Positions 23,495-35,295 of a stretch of DNA of 64,000 nucleotides are shown here, one piece after another. Position 1 is the stretch's first letter, and every line of letters starts with the position of its first letter. The notes under the pieces were generated by a model that was not told the DNA's origin, searched no databases, and saw only the letters and a list, made by a program, of their open reading frames with translations. Origin of the DNA: Salticus scenicus (lineage: Eukaryota > Arthropoda > Arachnida > Araneae > Salticidae). The DNA lies in NCBI GenBank assembly GCA_963930645.1, contig OZ005648.1:196361542-196425541 (forward strand), read 5' to 3'. The position numbers and the translations under genes are program-made.

Positions 23495-24090
23495 AAGTAA
23501 TAATTTAGGTGTATCCATCAAAATAACTTACACTAACAATAAATGCTATCCAAGAACAGGAATTTAAAAAGTTAAATTTACCGCCATTAAAAATATCCAT
23601 TTAATATTTGAAATACACCCAATCTTTTTTTCATGAGTTTGGTAAATTAGAGACCAATCACATTTAGCCTCTCATTTATCAGCACATTCTCTATCAAATC
23701 ACCCTAGTCGTAATTATTTTATTGGAATTATAATAACAGAGAAATGAAATAATTTATTTTCTGTTTATTCTTGAATTAAATTTAAATTGATATCTAATAT
23801 CATTTTTTTTTTCCTTTTATCCTTGCTAGAAATCTTTACTCTTTTAAAGAAAATGTTAACATAAACCATGTATTTTGCTTAATTTGTCTTTTAATTTAGA
23901 CTACTATAAGCAGTGTCCACTGTCCAGTCTTCATCTGCTCTTTATAACTGTCTCCATTTAAGAAAGATTTTAATTCTTTTTTTTTTTTTTTACTTGTATA
24001 ATATGTAATAATAAAGTATTTTAAAAATAAAGTATTCATAGAAATTTTCAACTTCTGTTTTAAAAAGGTTTCCAATTTTTGATTTTACAC
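23495..24090. other. AT-rich stretch
   Basis: No gene or organised repeat is seen apart from one weak exon candidate (23900-23961) and T-runs at about 23805 and 23978. Confidence 0.4.
23900..23961 (+). CDS. Weak candidate terminal exon
   Basis: CTTTTAATTTAG precedes 23900. In phase 2 the following 19 codons (YYKQCPLSSLHLLFITVSI) are open to TAA. Chance is a serious alternative. Confidence 0.2.
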
Positions 24091-24680
24091 ATTTTGTGAT
24101 GGCCTGAACACAATTCAACTATTTTTAGAAAATGTCTGTTTGTTTGTGTTAGCAAATTTTGTTGATGTTATATCACAAAATAATAGATGGAATTTACAGA
24201 ACTTTATATTTAATTGAACCCTAATGTAAAGTGATACTGATCAGATTTTGTCATATATCAATCAGCAGGTAGTGGCAGTAGTGCTGCTATCATGTGATTT
24301 TTCCCATTTACAGGAAGGCTGTATCATATTTTCTATCATGTATAAGGACATATAACTGCTGTGTGTGAGGTCCATTAGGAAAAATTATGCTGATTCAATT
24401 TTCATGCAAATCGACCAATGGGTGGTGTTACTATGTTACAGTTGTTCTTATGTACAGGAAGGCTGTATCTCAGATTCTACAGCGTAAAAGTGCACCAAAC
24501 TTGATATTTGAGATAATCTTTATGAGGAACTATGCAATTTAATTTGTGTGTATATTGGCTGACAGGGGGTGCTGCTTTTACTTACTTTCTGAGAAATTCC
24601 AAATGGCTATGTCTCAGCATCTACTGGTTAAAGTTACATCAATCTGCATATGTAATTTATTTATTTATTTTGGTGTGTGG
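24085..24680 (+). repeat. Dispersed repeat with internal duplication
   Basis: It starts with the family phrase TTTTACACATTTTGTGATGG and 'GAAAATGTCTGTTTGTTTGTG'-type sequence seen in the hairpin-headed repeats. It then repeats a block with ACAGGAAGGCTGTATC at about 24312 and 24457 (about 145 bp apart), followed by a diverged third unit. Confidence 0.5.
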
Positions 24681-25760
24681 AGGAGGTGGGGATTAAATTT
24701 TAATTCAGGTTAACAAATAGGTGCATTGAAAATTTATATTAGCAAACAGAATTTATATTTATTCATATTAAAATTTATATCAGTATTTACTTCCCTAACA
24801 ACACATCTTCTCCGAAAGGCATCCTCAGGATGTCCTGTGGATAAAAGGGAAATCTTATGGACCTCCTCAGGACATTCTGTGAACAAGTGTGTTCTTAGGG
24901 TTATTATTATTTTAACACTTCAATATGTTTAGAAACTAAAAATTTTACAGGATTATGCCCATACAGAAATTTAGTTACTACCTGTTTATAAAAACACATT
25001 TCTCTTTTTCTAAATGCACTGTTTATATTATTATGATTATTATTAGAAACTGGCCAGTTTTAGATTTCTTCTTTAGACTTTTAATAAAATTCTGTCTTCA
25101 TTTTATTCTTCATTTTTATTTGATGAAATATATGAGCTTTTTACTGGATAGTTTTAGATATTTTTGTGAAAAAATTTCCTGAATAAGTTTGTTACTCAGT
25201 GATATTCAAGAGTATTTAGCATTTTGGGAATTTTAACTGTAGACTATTTTGAAATACATTCTATTACAGTTCATTTTATTCTAGTTAATTTTCCTTTAAT
25301 TGTATAGGAATACAGGGTACATATATGTCTAACTAAATCTGTACTGCCTTTGTAAACTTTAAAAACTATTTTGAATATTAGGTATTTATTTCTGTTTGTA
25401 ATATTTATATAAACATTTTGTATGGAAAAAAAAAAAGTGCTTTAAAAAAATTAATTTTTAATATTCTGTTTATATGTAATTAAAGTTTTCCATTTTCTAG
25501 ACATTTATATCTTCCATTATTTCATCTGCTGAATTGTAGCCCTGTTTAATTATTATAATTGAGAAAAATAAAAAGTTATCCAAAGATTGTGTTTATTGTG
25601 TATTTAAGGAAGACACACTTTCTTTTCTTTCATTCATCATTATTATTTACCATTTTATAATATTATAAATATGGCTGATTCTTTATTTTTAACTAAACTC
25701 ACAAGTCAGATTATATTGTGCACTCTAAAAATTTATGTTATCATTATAACTGGGTTATTT
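24681..25760. other. AT-rich intergenic stretch
   Basis: Two short open frames (68 and 75 codons, rich in F, I, L and K) show no recognisable domain. Near 24800-24870 CATCCTCAGGATGTCCTGTG and CCTCCTCAGGACATTCTGTG form a short inexact repeat. Confidence 0.4.
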
Positions 25761-25957
25761 TGACTTACAAGGGAAATATGAATCAGTAAATTCCTATTGC
25801 AATCAAACCAAGCTTAAATTAAATGAAAACCCAATGGTTGAAAACATAGGGTAGAGTGCAAAATTTACACAACAATCCCACATAGATCGAAATATGACCC
25901 CTTATAGCTTTAGATATTTCTGTAAAAACCAACAAAGCACACACCATAATAAGAACA

Positions 25958-26022
25958 GGTGGTGCTGTGGTAGCATGCTTGACTTGTGAGATAAAGTTCC
26001 TGAGATAGAGTCCCACAGTAGG
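25958..26022 (+). repeat. tRNA-derived SINE-like fragment
   Basis: GGTGGTGCTGTGGTAGCATG resembles a box A region, and GTTCCTGAGATAGAGTCCC about 35 bases later a degenerate box B. It lies inside the inverted-repeat element. No tail was recognised. Confidence 0.4.
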
Positions 26023-26053
26023 ACGTTTAGTATTTAAATTTATTTCAATTGAA

Positions 26054-26055
<2 letters not shown>

Positions 26056-26087
<32 letters not shown>

Positions 26088-26088
26088 A
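26056..26088. repeat. (AT)n/(GT)n microsatellite
   Basis: About 13 AT units followed by GTGTGT. Confidence 0.9.
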
Positions 26089-26925
26089 TTTATTTATTTT
26101 TACATTTTTAATAAAATTATTGTTTTAAGAGAAAATATTAATTATATTAATAAAGGTTTTTTTCAGTGTGGACAATTTAATAATTTTATTTTTAACTAAT
26201 TTATTTATTTATTTATTAAATTAAAAGAAATTAATAATTTAATGGGAAATACTTTAAAATTGCATTTAGATAAAATTTTGTTAATGATTTGTGCTAGTGT
26301 TTTATGTAAATTTTTAATTACTATTTTTTATCAATGTAATTAATAGCAAGAATTAATCGTCTGCTTTCAATTGTATTATTATTCATGCAATTTTTTGCAT
26401 GAAAAATCCTGAATTACGATAAGTGTTTCATTGGATTTTTATTTTTTAGAAACTTCTAAAACTTCTATGATCATTTCTTGATCCATGTGGGGTTATTGCA
26501 TAAATTTTGCACTCTACCTTATGTTTTCGACCATGCTCTTTAATTTAAGCTTGGTTAGTTGCAATAGGAATTTTACTGATTCATACTTCCCTTGTTAGAG
26601 CTCCATAAATTATTAGAACATAATTCATTATGATGATGTGTATACATACAGAGAGAGAGAGACTAGCAATTGTTATAATGTAGCTTTATGCACTTCTTGT
26701 CTATATATCATTAATATGATGATCACCATAAAATACAGAGTCACATCTATAATATTTTTTCAATCCATAAATCATTTAAATAGCAGTCACTGTAATAGAT
26801 ACTTTTGTTGTAACTAGAATAAATAACCCATAAATTTGTCAACACAATGTTCAGTATAAAAGTTCAAGTTCCAGCTATTGAAAATAAATAAATCATTAAA
26901 AGGACTGTAATTCAGAATTGTGTCC

Positions 26926-26938
26926 GGGGGGGGGGGGG
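26926..26938. repeat. G-run
   Basis: About 13 consecutive G; it produces the proline run in a spurious minus-strand frame. Confidence 0.9.
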
Positions 26939-27010
26939 ATGAAGATAAATACAATACTAAAATTACATGAGTAAGTAAAATTATTAGAAGGGTATAGAGC
27001 TCTAACTTAC

Positions 27011-27052
27011 CAGTTGCCATCACCAGTGGGCGACCATTATATTGAAAACATA
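27011..27052 (-). CDS. Candidate 42-bp internal exon
   Basis: On the minus strand, TAATTTTTTAG (acceptor, just right of 27052) and GTAAGTTAG (donor, 27010 and below) bracket exactly 42 bases. One frame reads CFQYNGRPLVMATG, a coding-like peptide in unusually GC-rich sequence for this window (GGTCGCCCACTGGTGATGGC). A second frame is also open, so the reading phase is not fixed. No flanking exon was found on the same strand, and the protein is not recognised. Confidence 0.35.
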
Positions 27053-27428
27053 CTAAAAAATTACACTCTAGTCATCAAAAGTGATGAGTATAAACCTTGT
27101 TATATTTTTTAAAACTGTGAATATATGTGTTGGTAAAATGCATATTTCTAATGAGTAAAAATTTCTATTTTTTTATATTTTTTAAAAAACAACAAAAACA
27201 TAAAATAGGTTCAGTACATGAACAAAAGTATTTTCTATCATCATACATGATTTCAATGTAAAATTTTCATTAGTTTTTTAGAAAAGTGCACCAAAGTGAA
27301 TGAAGTGAAAAAAATCCTTAAGAGTTAAATATGTATGTTTATAGTGCTATTATTAAAAAAAAAAAAAAAAAAAAACTGTAACACATAAGATTAAATAATT
27401 TGTATCAAATATTTCTTAAACTTGTTAA

Positions 27429-27725
27429 CAGGGTGGCTAGCAGTCAGGGAAAATCAAAGAATCAGGGAAAAGTCAGGGAATTTAGAAAATCTGGAAAAGT
27501 CAGGGAATAATCAGGGAATTTCCTTTAAAGTCAGGGAATTTTAACAAATTTTGTGAAAATAAGCTATATTAATCATTAAATTATTAACGATATTTTAAAT
27601 CACTAAATTTTTTGCTAGTGTCCTGAAATTTTCATCAAAAATAAACGCGAGAGTCAGGGAAAAGTGGAGGAAAATCTCGAAAAATAGTCAGGGAATTTGA
27701 AAAGGTTTAAATGCTAGCCACCCTG
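27429..27725. mobile_element. CAGGGTGGCTAGCA-type MITE, 297 bp
   Basis: Ends CAGGGTGGCTAGCA and TGCTAGCCACCCTG are perfect 14-bp inverted repeats. GTTAA flanks both sides (27424-27428 and 27726-27730), so the duplication is either 5 bp or TTAA with one extra base. The interior repeats AGTCAGGGAA about nine times, in one orientation. It is non-coding. Confidence 0.8.
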
Positions 27726-27730
27726 GTTAA

Positions 27731-28340
27731 TATCTCAGAAAAAATTTATATTGATACATGCATAATTAGAAAAGATATGGCTATTAAAGCAACAACCTAA
27801 ATTTCCCACTTCTCAGTTGTCGCAAACGTCTTAGTCCCCCTAATTTATCTTTCTTTGTTTCTTCTTTCTGTTGCTGTTTTTCAGTTTGTGTATACTCTTT
27901 GCTGTTCCAGATAATATCCCGCCTTGTTTGATTGCTTAAGCAAATCCATATTGTTTTCTTTCATTAAATATGCCATTGCTATGGTAACCTTTTAGCCTTT
28001 TATTTTCTACAATCTTTTGTTTTTCTTCCTTTCTTTTAATTGCCCGAGTGATTTTAATTCAATTAGCATATGCTGATTTATACATATTATAATACACTTA
28101 TTGCAATCACTTCTGTAATCTTTGTTTATGATCTTTGTGCTTAAATCTGAATTTCTGTTTTTCAATGCAAATTCAAACTAATTCAGTTATATTAATGTTA
28201 TAGCATGTAAATATATATCAATTTAGTCTAGTAAAATACAGATGTGATTATTAAAAAGAACTTGAAACAAACATATTAAATTGAATGATGTATAATAGTA
28301 TCTAATGATAATATATGGTTTTAATTTCCTTATCTTATTT
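27731..28340. other. Intergenic stretch, no feature seen
   Basis: Slightly less AT-biased than its surroundings around 27800-28030, but with no open frame or repeat that I can support. Confidence 0.4.
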
Positions 28341-28470
28341 TTACTTTCTTATACAAAGTATAAGAAGTAATGCTCTAGACAAACAAATATGAATAATAGT
28401 CACTGGCTACTAAAATCATGAAAAATGGTAGCCATTTTTAGATATAAGTATACCACTAATCAATAAATTT
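28340..28470 (+). repeat. Hairpin head of the dispersed hairpin family
   Basis: TTACTTTCTTATACAAAGTA then TAAGAAGTAA forms the same kind of head hairpin found at 40, 51490, 56672 and 59044. The body is short and degenerate. Confidence 0.4.
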
Positions 28471-28499
28471 AGAATTTTTTTTTTTTTTTTTTTGAAGCT

Positions 28500-30085
28500 G
28501 GTTTTTGAAGTATGTGATATATTTTCAGCTAATTGCCGAAGTATGCAGTCATTTCTTTGCTACTCAATAAAACACAAGCCTTTTTCAAAACTATTTTCCA
28601 AAATATACAATAATATTGCATCCTGTTACTAAACTATGTAATTATATCGCCGCTAATTTTCAAAATTTATGCTTGGTAATGCAAATAATTACTGAAAAAT
28701 TCAATTATTTCATCACTAATCAAACACTTTTTCAATTCCTACTATTAGTTCACACTATCTCTATATAGTACAAATCTTGCAATCGATTTTTAACTAACTA
28801 CCAGACTAGCTAGAAGTTTGAAACTTTCAGGATTGCTCAGAACACGGTGACAACACAATACTTCGAAGCCAGATTTTCGAATTTTTTTTATTAGTTTTCT
28901 TATAATTAATTAAAATATGAAAATAATAACATCCTTATTGTGTTAAAATAGCCATTAAAATATTAGCTATAATTTAATTGTTGCCAAAAAAATTTACGAG
29001 TTTGTTTTCTTTCGACATAAAAATAAATACATTTCATTAAACATGAACATTAAAAAATTATAAAAAGTTAAATTATGCATCTCACAAAATTGACGTCATT
29101 ATCACCTTAAAAATTTTATGCACATTGATAAGAGCTCTATGATTCATCAGAAAATTTAAAACACTGTATATAAAAAGTTTTTTTTTTTTTTTTTTTATCT
29201 TATAATTTTTATTTCTTTTTGCACACATGCTTTTTATTTCCTAATTCAAAATTATTTTTAAAAAACTTTTTCGATAGTGTTTGTAAGTAGGAATTGACTT
29301 TAAAAATTTTTCTTTTATATTACTTGTTTCGAAGCTCTTTCCCGAAATACATAAAAATTTTACTGCCTGTTATTAAAATATGGAACCATTTTGTCACTAA
29401 TTGTTGAAATTTATGTTTTATAATGCAACTAAATGCCGAAAAATCACGATATTTTGTTGCTAGTCAATAAAATTTGCATTTCTTAAAGTTATTTTTTTAA
29501 ATATGTGATAATTGTGTGCACTGAAACATGGAATTATTTTGACGCTAATTGTCAGGATTTATTTTTAATATATTAAATGATTGCTGACATTCAGTATTAT
29601 TTTGTCATTAATTAATAAAATTTGTATTTTTATCAAAGGTATTTCCAGAAATACACAATAATTTTGCAGTAGGGAGTCATTTTGCCACTAATTGTTAAAA
29701 TTTGCATCTAATAATGCAAATAATTTTAGAAATAATTATTTTTTTTCCTGAAATCTATAAAATTCAACATTTTTACAAAGCTTCACCAGAATATGCTATA
29801 ATTGTGCATCACATTATTCAAATAAAAAATCTTTTCACCATTATCTTTTAAAATTTACATATTATAATACAAGCAATTACCAAAATATGCATTTATTTCA
29901 TTGCTAATTTATAAAATTTGCAACTCTTCAAAGATATTTTGCAAAACATACAACAGTTTTGTGGCCTATTATTCAAATATAGAATCATTTCATGTTAATT
30001 AACAAAATTTACATTTAATTGCAATTATTACTAGAATAGGTTATTATTTCTCTGTAAATTAATAAAATTCGCAATTTATTTCAAC
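28500..30085 (+). repeat. Degenerate satellite, about 150-bp unit
   Basis: Phrases such as 'GAAATACACAATAATTTTGC', 'TTTTGTCACTAATTGTTAAA' and 'TAATAATGCAAATAATT' recur at about 150-bp spacing (about 28600, 29345, 29500, 29650, 29790, 29943). A Helitron-like insert (about 28790-29100) and a T-run interrupt the array. Units are 60-75% alike by eye. Confidence 0.6.
28790..29100 (+). mobile_element. Helitron-like fragment
   Basis: GAAGCCAGATTTTCGAATTT and TTTAATTGTTGCCAAAAAAA match the interior of the Helitron at 61089-63154 (about 61398-61530) in the same order. No termini were found, so it is a fragment. Confidence 0.45.
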
Positions 30086-30429
30086 TTTCAGGCTTTCTTG
30101 GATAGATAAGTGTTGGTAATTGTGCCGAGAATAAAACAATAATTAATTGTGAGAGAAATCAGATTCCGTAATTTTTTACATATTTCCATAGTTCATTTAT
30201 TTTCAATTATACCTCGTAGAAACTAAAGCCATTCCATAGTTATTGGCAGGTATGGTGTTTTATTACATGATTTCTTTCTTTTTTTCAATATATAAACAAT
30301 AATATAGTCGCCAATTTTGGCGATTGGGTTTGATTTTTTGATAGCAATTTTTAATGTAATGATTGTCCATTGGTGAATGGTGACAATTAATCTAGAACTC
30401 TAATAAGGAGGTATTGTAATCCGATTTGT

Positions 30430-30880
30430 GAAATGAATTTTGTATCTCATCTAGCTAAAAATTGAATGGCTGTAGAATTTTGCAAATTTATATTTGATAC
30501 TGTCATGACGTCTTGTTCTACACTTTTATTTTTAGCCTTCACACAACCTCCCATTTTAGTGATATCTATGATTTTACATGATTTTCTGTGCATCTTTATG
30601 CATGTACAGTGTGTATCTCACATAATTCAAAAATGGTTGTATGTGGAATGTTGCAAATTCGTTTGTACGTTTGTAATAGCATCTAGTTGTGCACCTCCCT
30701 TTTTGGTCTTTCTGTGAAATTTCGTTTTGGAGATATTTATGAAAATTATATTCATAATAATCAAAAGTACAAAACTTTTGGCCACTATATGTATCACAGA
30801 TTGAATATAATCTACCATCATAGAGCCCGTTATGATATTGTTATGAAAGTTGTCAACAGTTGGTGAGTGGAGCACCCTAT
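30430..30880 (+). repeat. Diverged tandem duplication, about 180 bp
   Basis: Two blocks starting GTATCTCA (30441 and 30611) share TGTAGAATTTTGCAAATT-like and 'TCTTGTTCTACAC...TTTAGCC'-like segments in the same order. An 83-codon frame crosses both and is a translation of the repeat. Confidence 0.45.
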
Positions 30881-31700
30881 TAATATTAAAAAAAGAATAA
30901 AAATGAAATCATAAATATTTAAAAAATGAAACTGGTGACAAAATCTAAAGCATAGAAATTACTTTAAAGTAGCATAGGTTTGCCTAGTCGAATCTGTCGA
31001 GAAGTAATGATCACCATCGAAAAGAATTGTGAATTTTAAAGCTTTTTAACACAAGATGCAAAAATATTAAAAAAAAAGAATAAAGATGAAATTATGCATA
31101 TTTAAACGATGAAATTGGCACCAAAATGTAAAGCGTAGATGTTATTTTAAAATGACATAGGATTACCTGGTCACTGGTCAAACCAGTCAAGAAATAGTGG
31201 TCAGCCTTGAAAAAACTAGCGAATTTTAAATGCTTTTTTTTAACACAATGTGAAAGAAACGCAAATAATACTAAAAACAGAATAAATATGAAATTATGAG
31301 AATTTAAGAGATAAAACTGGTGCCAAAATGTAAAGCATAGAAATGACTTTAAAATGGCAGATGGTTGCGTGATCAAATCTGTCAAGAAATAATGGTCAAC
31401 CTTGAAAAAAAATAGTGAATTTTAAAGATTTTTAACACAATGTGAAAGAAATATGAATAATATTTTAAAAAGAATAAATTATGAATCTTTAAAAGATGAA
31501 GCTGGTGCCAAAATGCAAAGCACAGGAGTTTCATTAAAATGACATAGGGTTGCCTGGTCAAATCAGTTAAGAAATAGTGATCACCTTCGAAAAATCTAAT
31601 GAAATTCAGAGATTTCTTAACCCAATATAACAAAAATATATTTGTACTAAAAAAAAAAAAGAAGAAAGAAGAAATGAATATTTAAAAGATGAAATTGGTG
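30870..31700 (-). repeat. Satellite S2, about 190-bp unit, minus orientation
   Basis: Units carrying 'GTGAATTTTAAAGATTTTTAACACAATGTG'-like sequence occur at about 31030, 31219, 31414 and 31598. Each also has a GGTTGCCTGGTCAAATC and an 'AAAATGTAAAGCATAGAAAT' block. The 97- and 83-codon minus-strand frames are translations of the unit. Confidence 0.75.
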
Positions 31701-32258
31701 ATAGAATATAAACCACAGAAAAAAATTTGCTAGACTTTTTGAGACTGACTACTATTTATTGACAGATTTGACCAGACAAACCTATGTGATTTTAAAGTAA
31801 CATTTATGTTTTACGTTTTGGCACCAATTTCATGTTTTGAATATGAAAATTATTTCTTAATTCTTTTTGCAATATTTTTCTGAGTAATATAATATGGGGT
31901 TATGAAATTCCTGGAATTTTCTGTTTTTTCGAGGCTGACCACTATTTCTTGACCGATTTCACCAAGCAGCCCTATGTTGTTTTAAAAGAAAATTCTACGC
32001 TTTGCATTGTGGCATGAATTTCATCTTTTGCATGTTCATAATTTCAACTTAATTCTGCTTTAAATTTCTTTAATGTTTTTTTTTTTTAACATTTGGTTAA
32101 GCGATCACTCGTCAGTTTTCCGATACTGGTGAGTATTTCTTAAAGGATTTGACCCGGCAACCCTATGCCATTTTAAAGTAACTTCTTTGCTTTGCATTTT
32201 GGCATCAGTTTAATCTTTTAAATGTTCATAATTTCATCTTTATTCTCTTTACTTTCTG
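31701..32258 (+). repeat. Satellite S2, plus orientation
   Basis: The same unit as at 30870-31700 but on the opposite strand. GAGACTGACTACTATTTATT and relatives occur at about 31740, 31932 and 32125. The switch of orientation is at about 31700. Confidence 0.7.
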
Positions 32259-32261
32259 TTA

Positions 32262-32809
32262 TAGTCTGAGATCCGGCTGCAAAATTGCTACATTCATCGA
32301 GTATGTAATCAAAATCAGATTTTTATATTCAATTATAAAAGGGACAATATGTTTTGGCCGGGTTGCCTAATAAAATGTGGCCGCTAGTATTTTTAATTAA
32401 ATTAATATTCATTGACTTTTTGGAGAGAAATTTCATTCATTTGTTATTGAAATAAACTATACTCCACATCACAGACATATACGTAGTGAACTTGAAAAGT
32501 AATGGTTGCCATTGCGCGTTTGGCCGCAACCTCTTCGCAGCCAGGTGCAAACAGGTAGTTTTTTGGGGCGTTTATACGTTCATGGCGTATATTCATCATA
32601 TATATATCAAATTAAAGCTGATTTTTTTCTGCACATGGTAAACTTCGTCTGCCAATGTAAAAGTGGCCGCAAGTAGGGGTTGCCAGCTGTTAAAGATTGC
32701 TTAGAATGAAAATTAGCGCGCTACATCGTTCGTCAGACAAGGATGGCGATAGCCAATTGTACGCGTTTTTGAAGCTTTTGCGCATGCGTCAATTGATAGT
32801 GTTCGCAAC
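32262..32809 (+). repeat. Left terminal inverted repeat, 548 bp
   Basis: Reverse complement of 35683-36230. It is GC-richer than its surroundings at its inner half. The 130-codon and 64-codon frames beginning MLRMKISALHRSSDKDGDSQ in the two arms are just the repeat read inwards. Confidence 0.9.
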
Positions 32810-32931
32810 TATTCAGCTGCTATTTCATCAGTGTTGCCAGACTTGGGGATTTTTCTCGATTTCGGGGATTTCTGAATTTTCGGAGAAAATGTTTGGAGGC
32901 AAAGATTTCGTGGGGCGTAGTTTGGGGAAAT

Positions 32932-32971
32932 GTTTTTTTTTTTTTTTTTTTTTTTTTTGGGGGGGGGGGGG
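32932..32971. repeat. T-run followed by G-run
   Basis: About 27 T then about 13 G, inside the transposon and outside its gene. Confidence 0.9.
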
Positions 32972-33046
32972 ATATGGGGTTTTCTTTAAAATTGGCAATT
33001 ACTTTTACTTAAAATCCGCACCGAAAAAAAAAATGTGTATTAGATG

Positions 33047-33204
33047 CACTGTTAAAAAAATGCAGAAAAAATACAGAAATTCTCTGTAATTTCAGAAAAA
33101 AAGTCGTAAAATACGTTTTGTCTACGTAAATTTTCCGTAATTTACGCCTTTTTTTCTGAAATTACAGAGAATTTCTGTATTTTTTCTGCATTTTTTTAAC
33201 AGTG
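33047..33204. mobile_element. Palindromic MITE inside the transposon
   Basis: CACTGTTAAAAAAATGCAGA... and its reverse complement ...TTTTTTTAACAGTG form about 56-bp perfect arms around a 45-base centre that is itself partly palindromic (ACGTAAATTTTCCGTAATTTACG). It is non-coding. A target duplication is not clear. Confidence 0.75.
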
Positions 33205-33339
33205 TGATAATGCATTGATTCTGGATTCTATTTCTGAAATAGGAAAGTAATGTGTTGAAAGATTTTTTTTTTTTTTTTTTTTACGAAAAATAGCTTTATT
33301 TGGGGAAAAATGTGAGCTTAAATTTATTAAATTTTCTTT

Positions 33340-33365
33340 AATTTCTTTTTTTTTTTTTTTTTTTT

Positions 33366-33397
<32 letters not shown>

Positions 33398-33470
33398 TTC
33401 TTTACATTTTTAGCATAAACTGAGTTGGGGATTTTTTGGGAGAAAAAAAAAAAAAAAAAAAAAAAAACTT
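33340..33470. repeat. T-run and A-run block
   Basis: Two long T-runs (33348-33369 and 33382-33399) are followed by an A-run (33445-33467). Confidence 0.9.
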
Positions 33471-33505
33471 GATTTTTCGGGAAACTTTAAAACGATAACA
33501 AAACT

Positions 33506-35295
33506 TTGGACAGCATTATTGAAACCATAAAGAAAACAATGAATCCTTTTTCTGAAAACCTGGACAAAAATATTTTGTTCAATCTGTCAACTGGTAAGGC
33601 AGCATCTTTAGATGTTACAAATTGTTTACTGAACAGCAAGTCATTGGGTCAAGAACAAAAGTTGAAATTTTTTTCAGAATGTTTTGAAGATCCTACAAGA
33701 TTTGTGAAATCAATTAGACGTAATAAAATACATAAATTTTGCATCTGATTGTGTAAAAAAAAAGGATCAAGAGTAACACCGGAGACAACAAAGCTTTAAT
33801 TAAAATGGAACGAGACATTTTTGGACGGGTGTTGGCAATAGCTATAGATAACAAGATTGACATTGAGTACTGTTTGTCATATCCTCTTGAACCAATACCG
33901 CCTGCACTATTCCATTGTTCAGGCTACATGCTCAAAACGGACAAATCTGCTTTAAGTAAACAATTAACATCACAGATTGCATCAGCCAATCCCGGACAAA
34001 TTGATATAGAAATTATTGATGGTTTCTACTATTTGTATCAGATTGGCTCTACTTTGCCGCAAACATTTGGAATGCTAGCTGAATCGATATTGGTGAAGCT
34101 TTGTTCAAAAAGCGCTCGCGAAGTACATATCATATTTGATAGATATTTAACGCCTTCAATCAAAGATTGTGAAAGACAAGATCGACAGGAAATTGATATT
34201 CCATATACAATTAATGGTCCGTTACAAACGAGACCCAGTGATTTTACAAAAAGCTTAAAGAATTTTCGTTTTAAAGAAGCTCTAGTTAAATTTTTAGCTT
34301 CTCACTTGGATAACAACTCTTTTGTTTCAGTATTAGGAAACAAAAAAATTTTTATTACTGTTGGAGAACAATGTTTTTCATATTACTCTTCTGGAAATTG
34401 CGTTGTGAAACAAGGGGAAACTGAATTAGAATGCCAACATGAGGAAGCAGATACGAGAATAGTATTTCATATAAGCAAAGTAGGTAAAGAGTCTAAAATA
34501 TTGGTGAAAGCAAGTGACACTGATATTTTAATAATTCTACTAGGTAATCTGCACAAATTTCCTCATTTACAAATTTGGTTGGCAAATAGTACATCCAAAA
34601 AAAAAAAAAAGAATAGTAAAGACGAAATATGTATAAATTGTACGGAATTGTCAAAAAAATTGAGCCCAACTTTATGTATTGCGTTGCCAGCGTTTCACGC
34701 ATTCACAGGTTGTGACTATACGACTGCATTCTTCAATAAAGGGAAAGTAAGGCCCTATAACATTTTTGTTAAACACCCGTGAATTCAACAAGTTTTCGCA
34801 TCTTTGACTGACCCTAATGACATTTTTGACGAAAGTAAAACCGCTGTAGTTCAAGAGTTTACGTGCCTTATGTATGGTATCGTTGATTGCCAAAATGTTA
34901 ATACTGTAAGATTCATTTTGTTCAATAAGACGTAATGCTACGAAAAAAAAAACAATGAAAAGTTTTTGAAAAAACTTAAGGGCTTCAACTCAACTAATAT
35001 TCTACCTTGCTGGAAATCTTTAAAGCAAAAATTGTTGCGGACGATCTTTGTTAATTCGATGTGGCTAAATGCTACTGAGCCGAATTGTATTAAGTTTAAC
35101 GCAGAAAATAATGGGTGGATCCTAGATGGTTTTCTCAAACCAACATGGTTCTTAGGAGATTCAGCGCCAGTGCAAGTTGAAAGTGTGTTATATAATTCTA
35201 TTATCATTCGTACTGATAATGAAGAGGATTTTGATATTTGTGACGATGAACATGATGGCTGCAATGAGAGTAGCGATGATTCAGATTTTGAATAA
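33506..35295 (+). pseudogene. Broken transposon gene with FEN1/PIN-nuclease-like motif order
   Basis: Three open pieces (33506-33748, 33805-34782, 34966-35295) read as one protein of about 590 residues, interrupted by two frameshifts (near 33737 and 33785) and two in-frame stops (TGA at 34780, TAA near 34933). It belongs to an uncharacterised, multicopy animal family that I recognise from conserved phrases: NLDK near the start, SIKDCER, HEEADTR, SDTD, LPAFHAFTGCDY, KGK. In the 325-codon middle piece the acidic residues come in the order expected of FEN1/XPG-type PIN nucleases: IIDGFYYLYQ (D72), VHIIFD (D112), HEEADTR (E213-D216), ASDTD (D238, D240), TGCDY (D304). The last piece ends with NGW...PTWFLGD and an acidic tail (about 20 of the last 35 residues D/E). 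The nuclease reading is inference from motif order. The location between 548-bp inverted repeats suggests it was the element's own enzyme. Confidence 0.7.

Larger units (their letters stand above)
25764..26597. mobile_element. Inverted-repeat element, about 0.83 kb
   Basis: The left arm (25764-25897, TACAAGGGAAATATGAATCA...) and the right arm (26471-26597, reverse complement) match over about 130 bp with several differences. Between them lie a tRNA-like SINE fragment (25958-26022), an (AT)n tract (26056-26081) and AT-rich filler. No transposase is present. No target duplication was identified with confidence. Confidence 0.65.

Noticed and set aside
31092..31633. 97- and 83-codon minus-strand frames with similar sequences
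   Set aside because: They follow the 190-bp satellite unit and have no coding features beyond that.
32697..33089. 130-codon plus-strand frame beginning MLRMKISALHRSSDKDGDSQ
   Set aside because: It is the inner part of the left 548-bp TIR read into a T/G homopolymer; the same start appears in the right TIR (35601-35795, minus).
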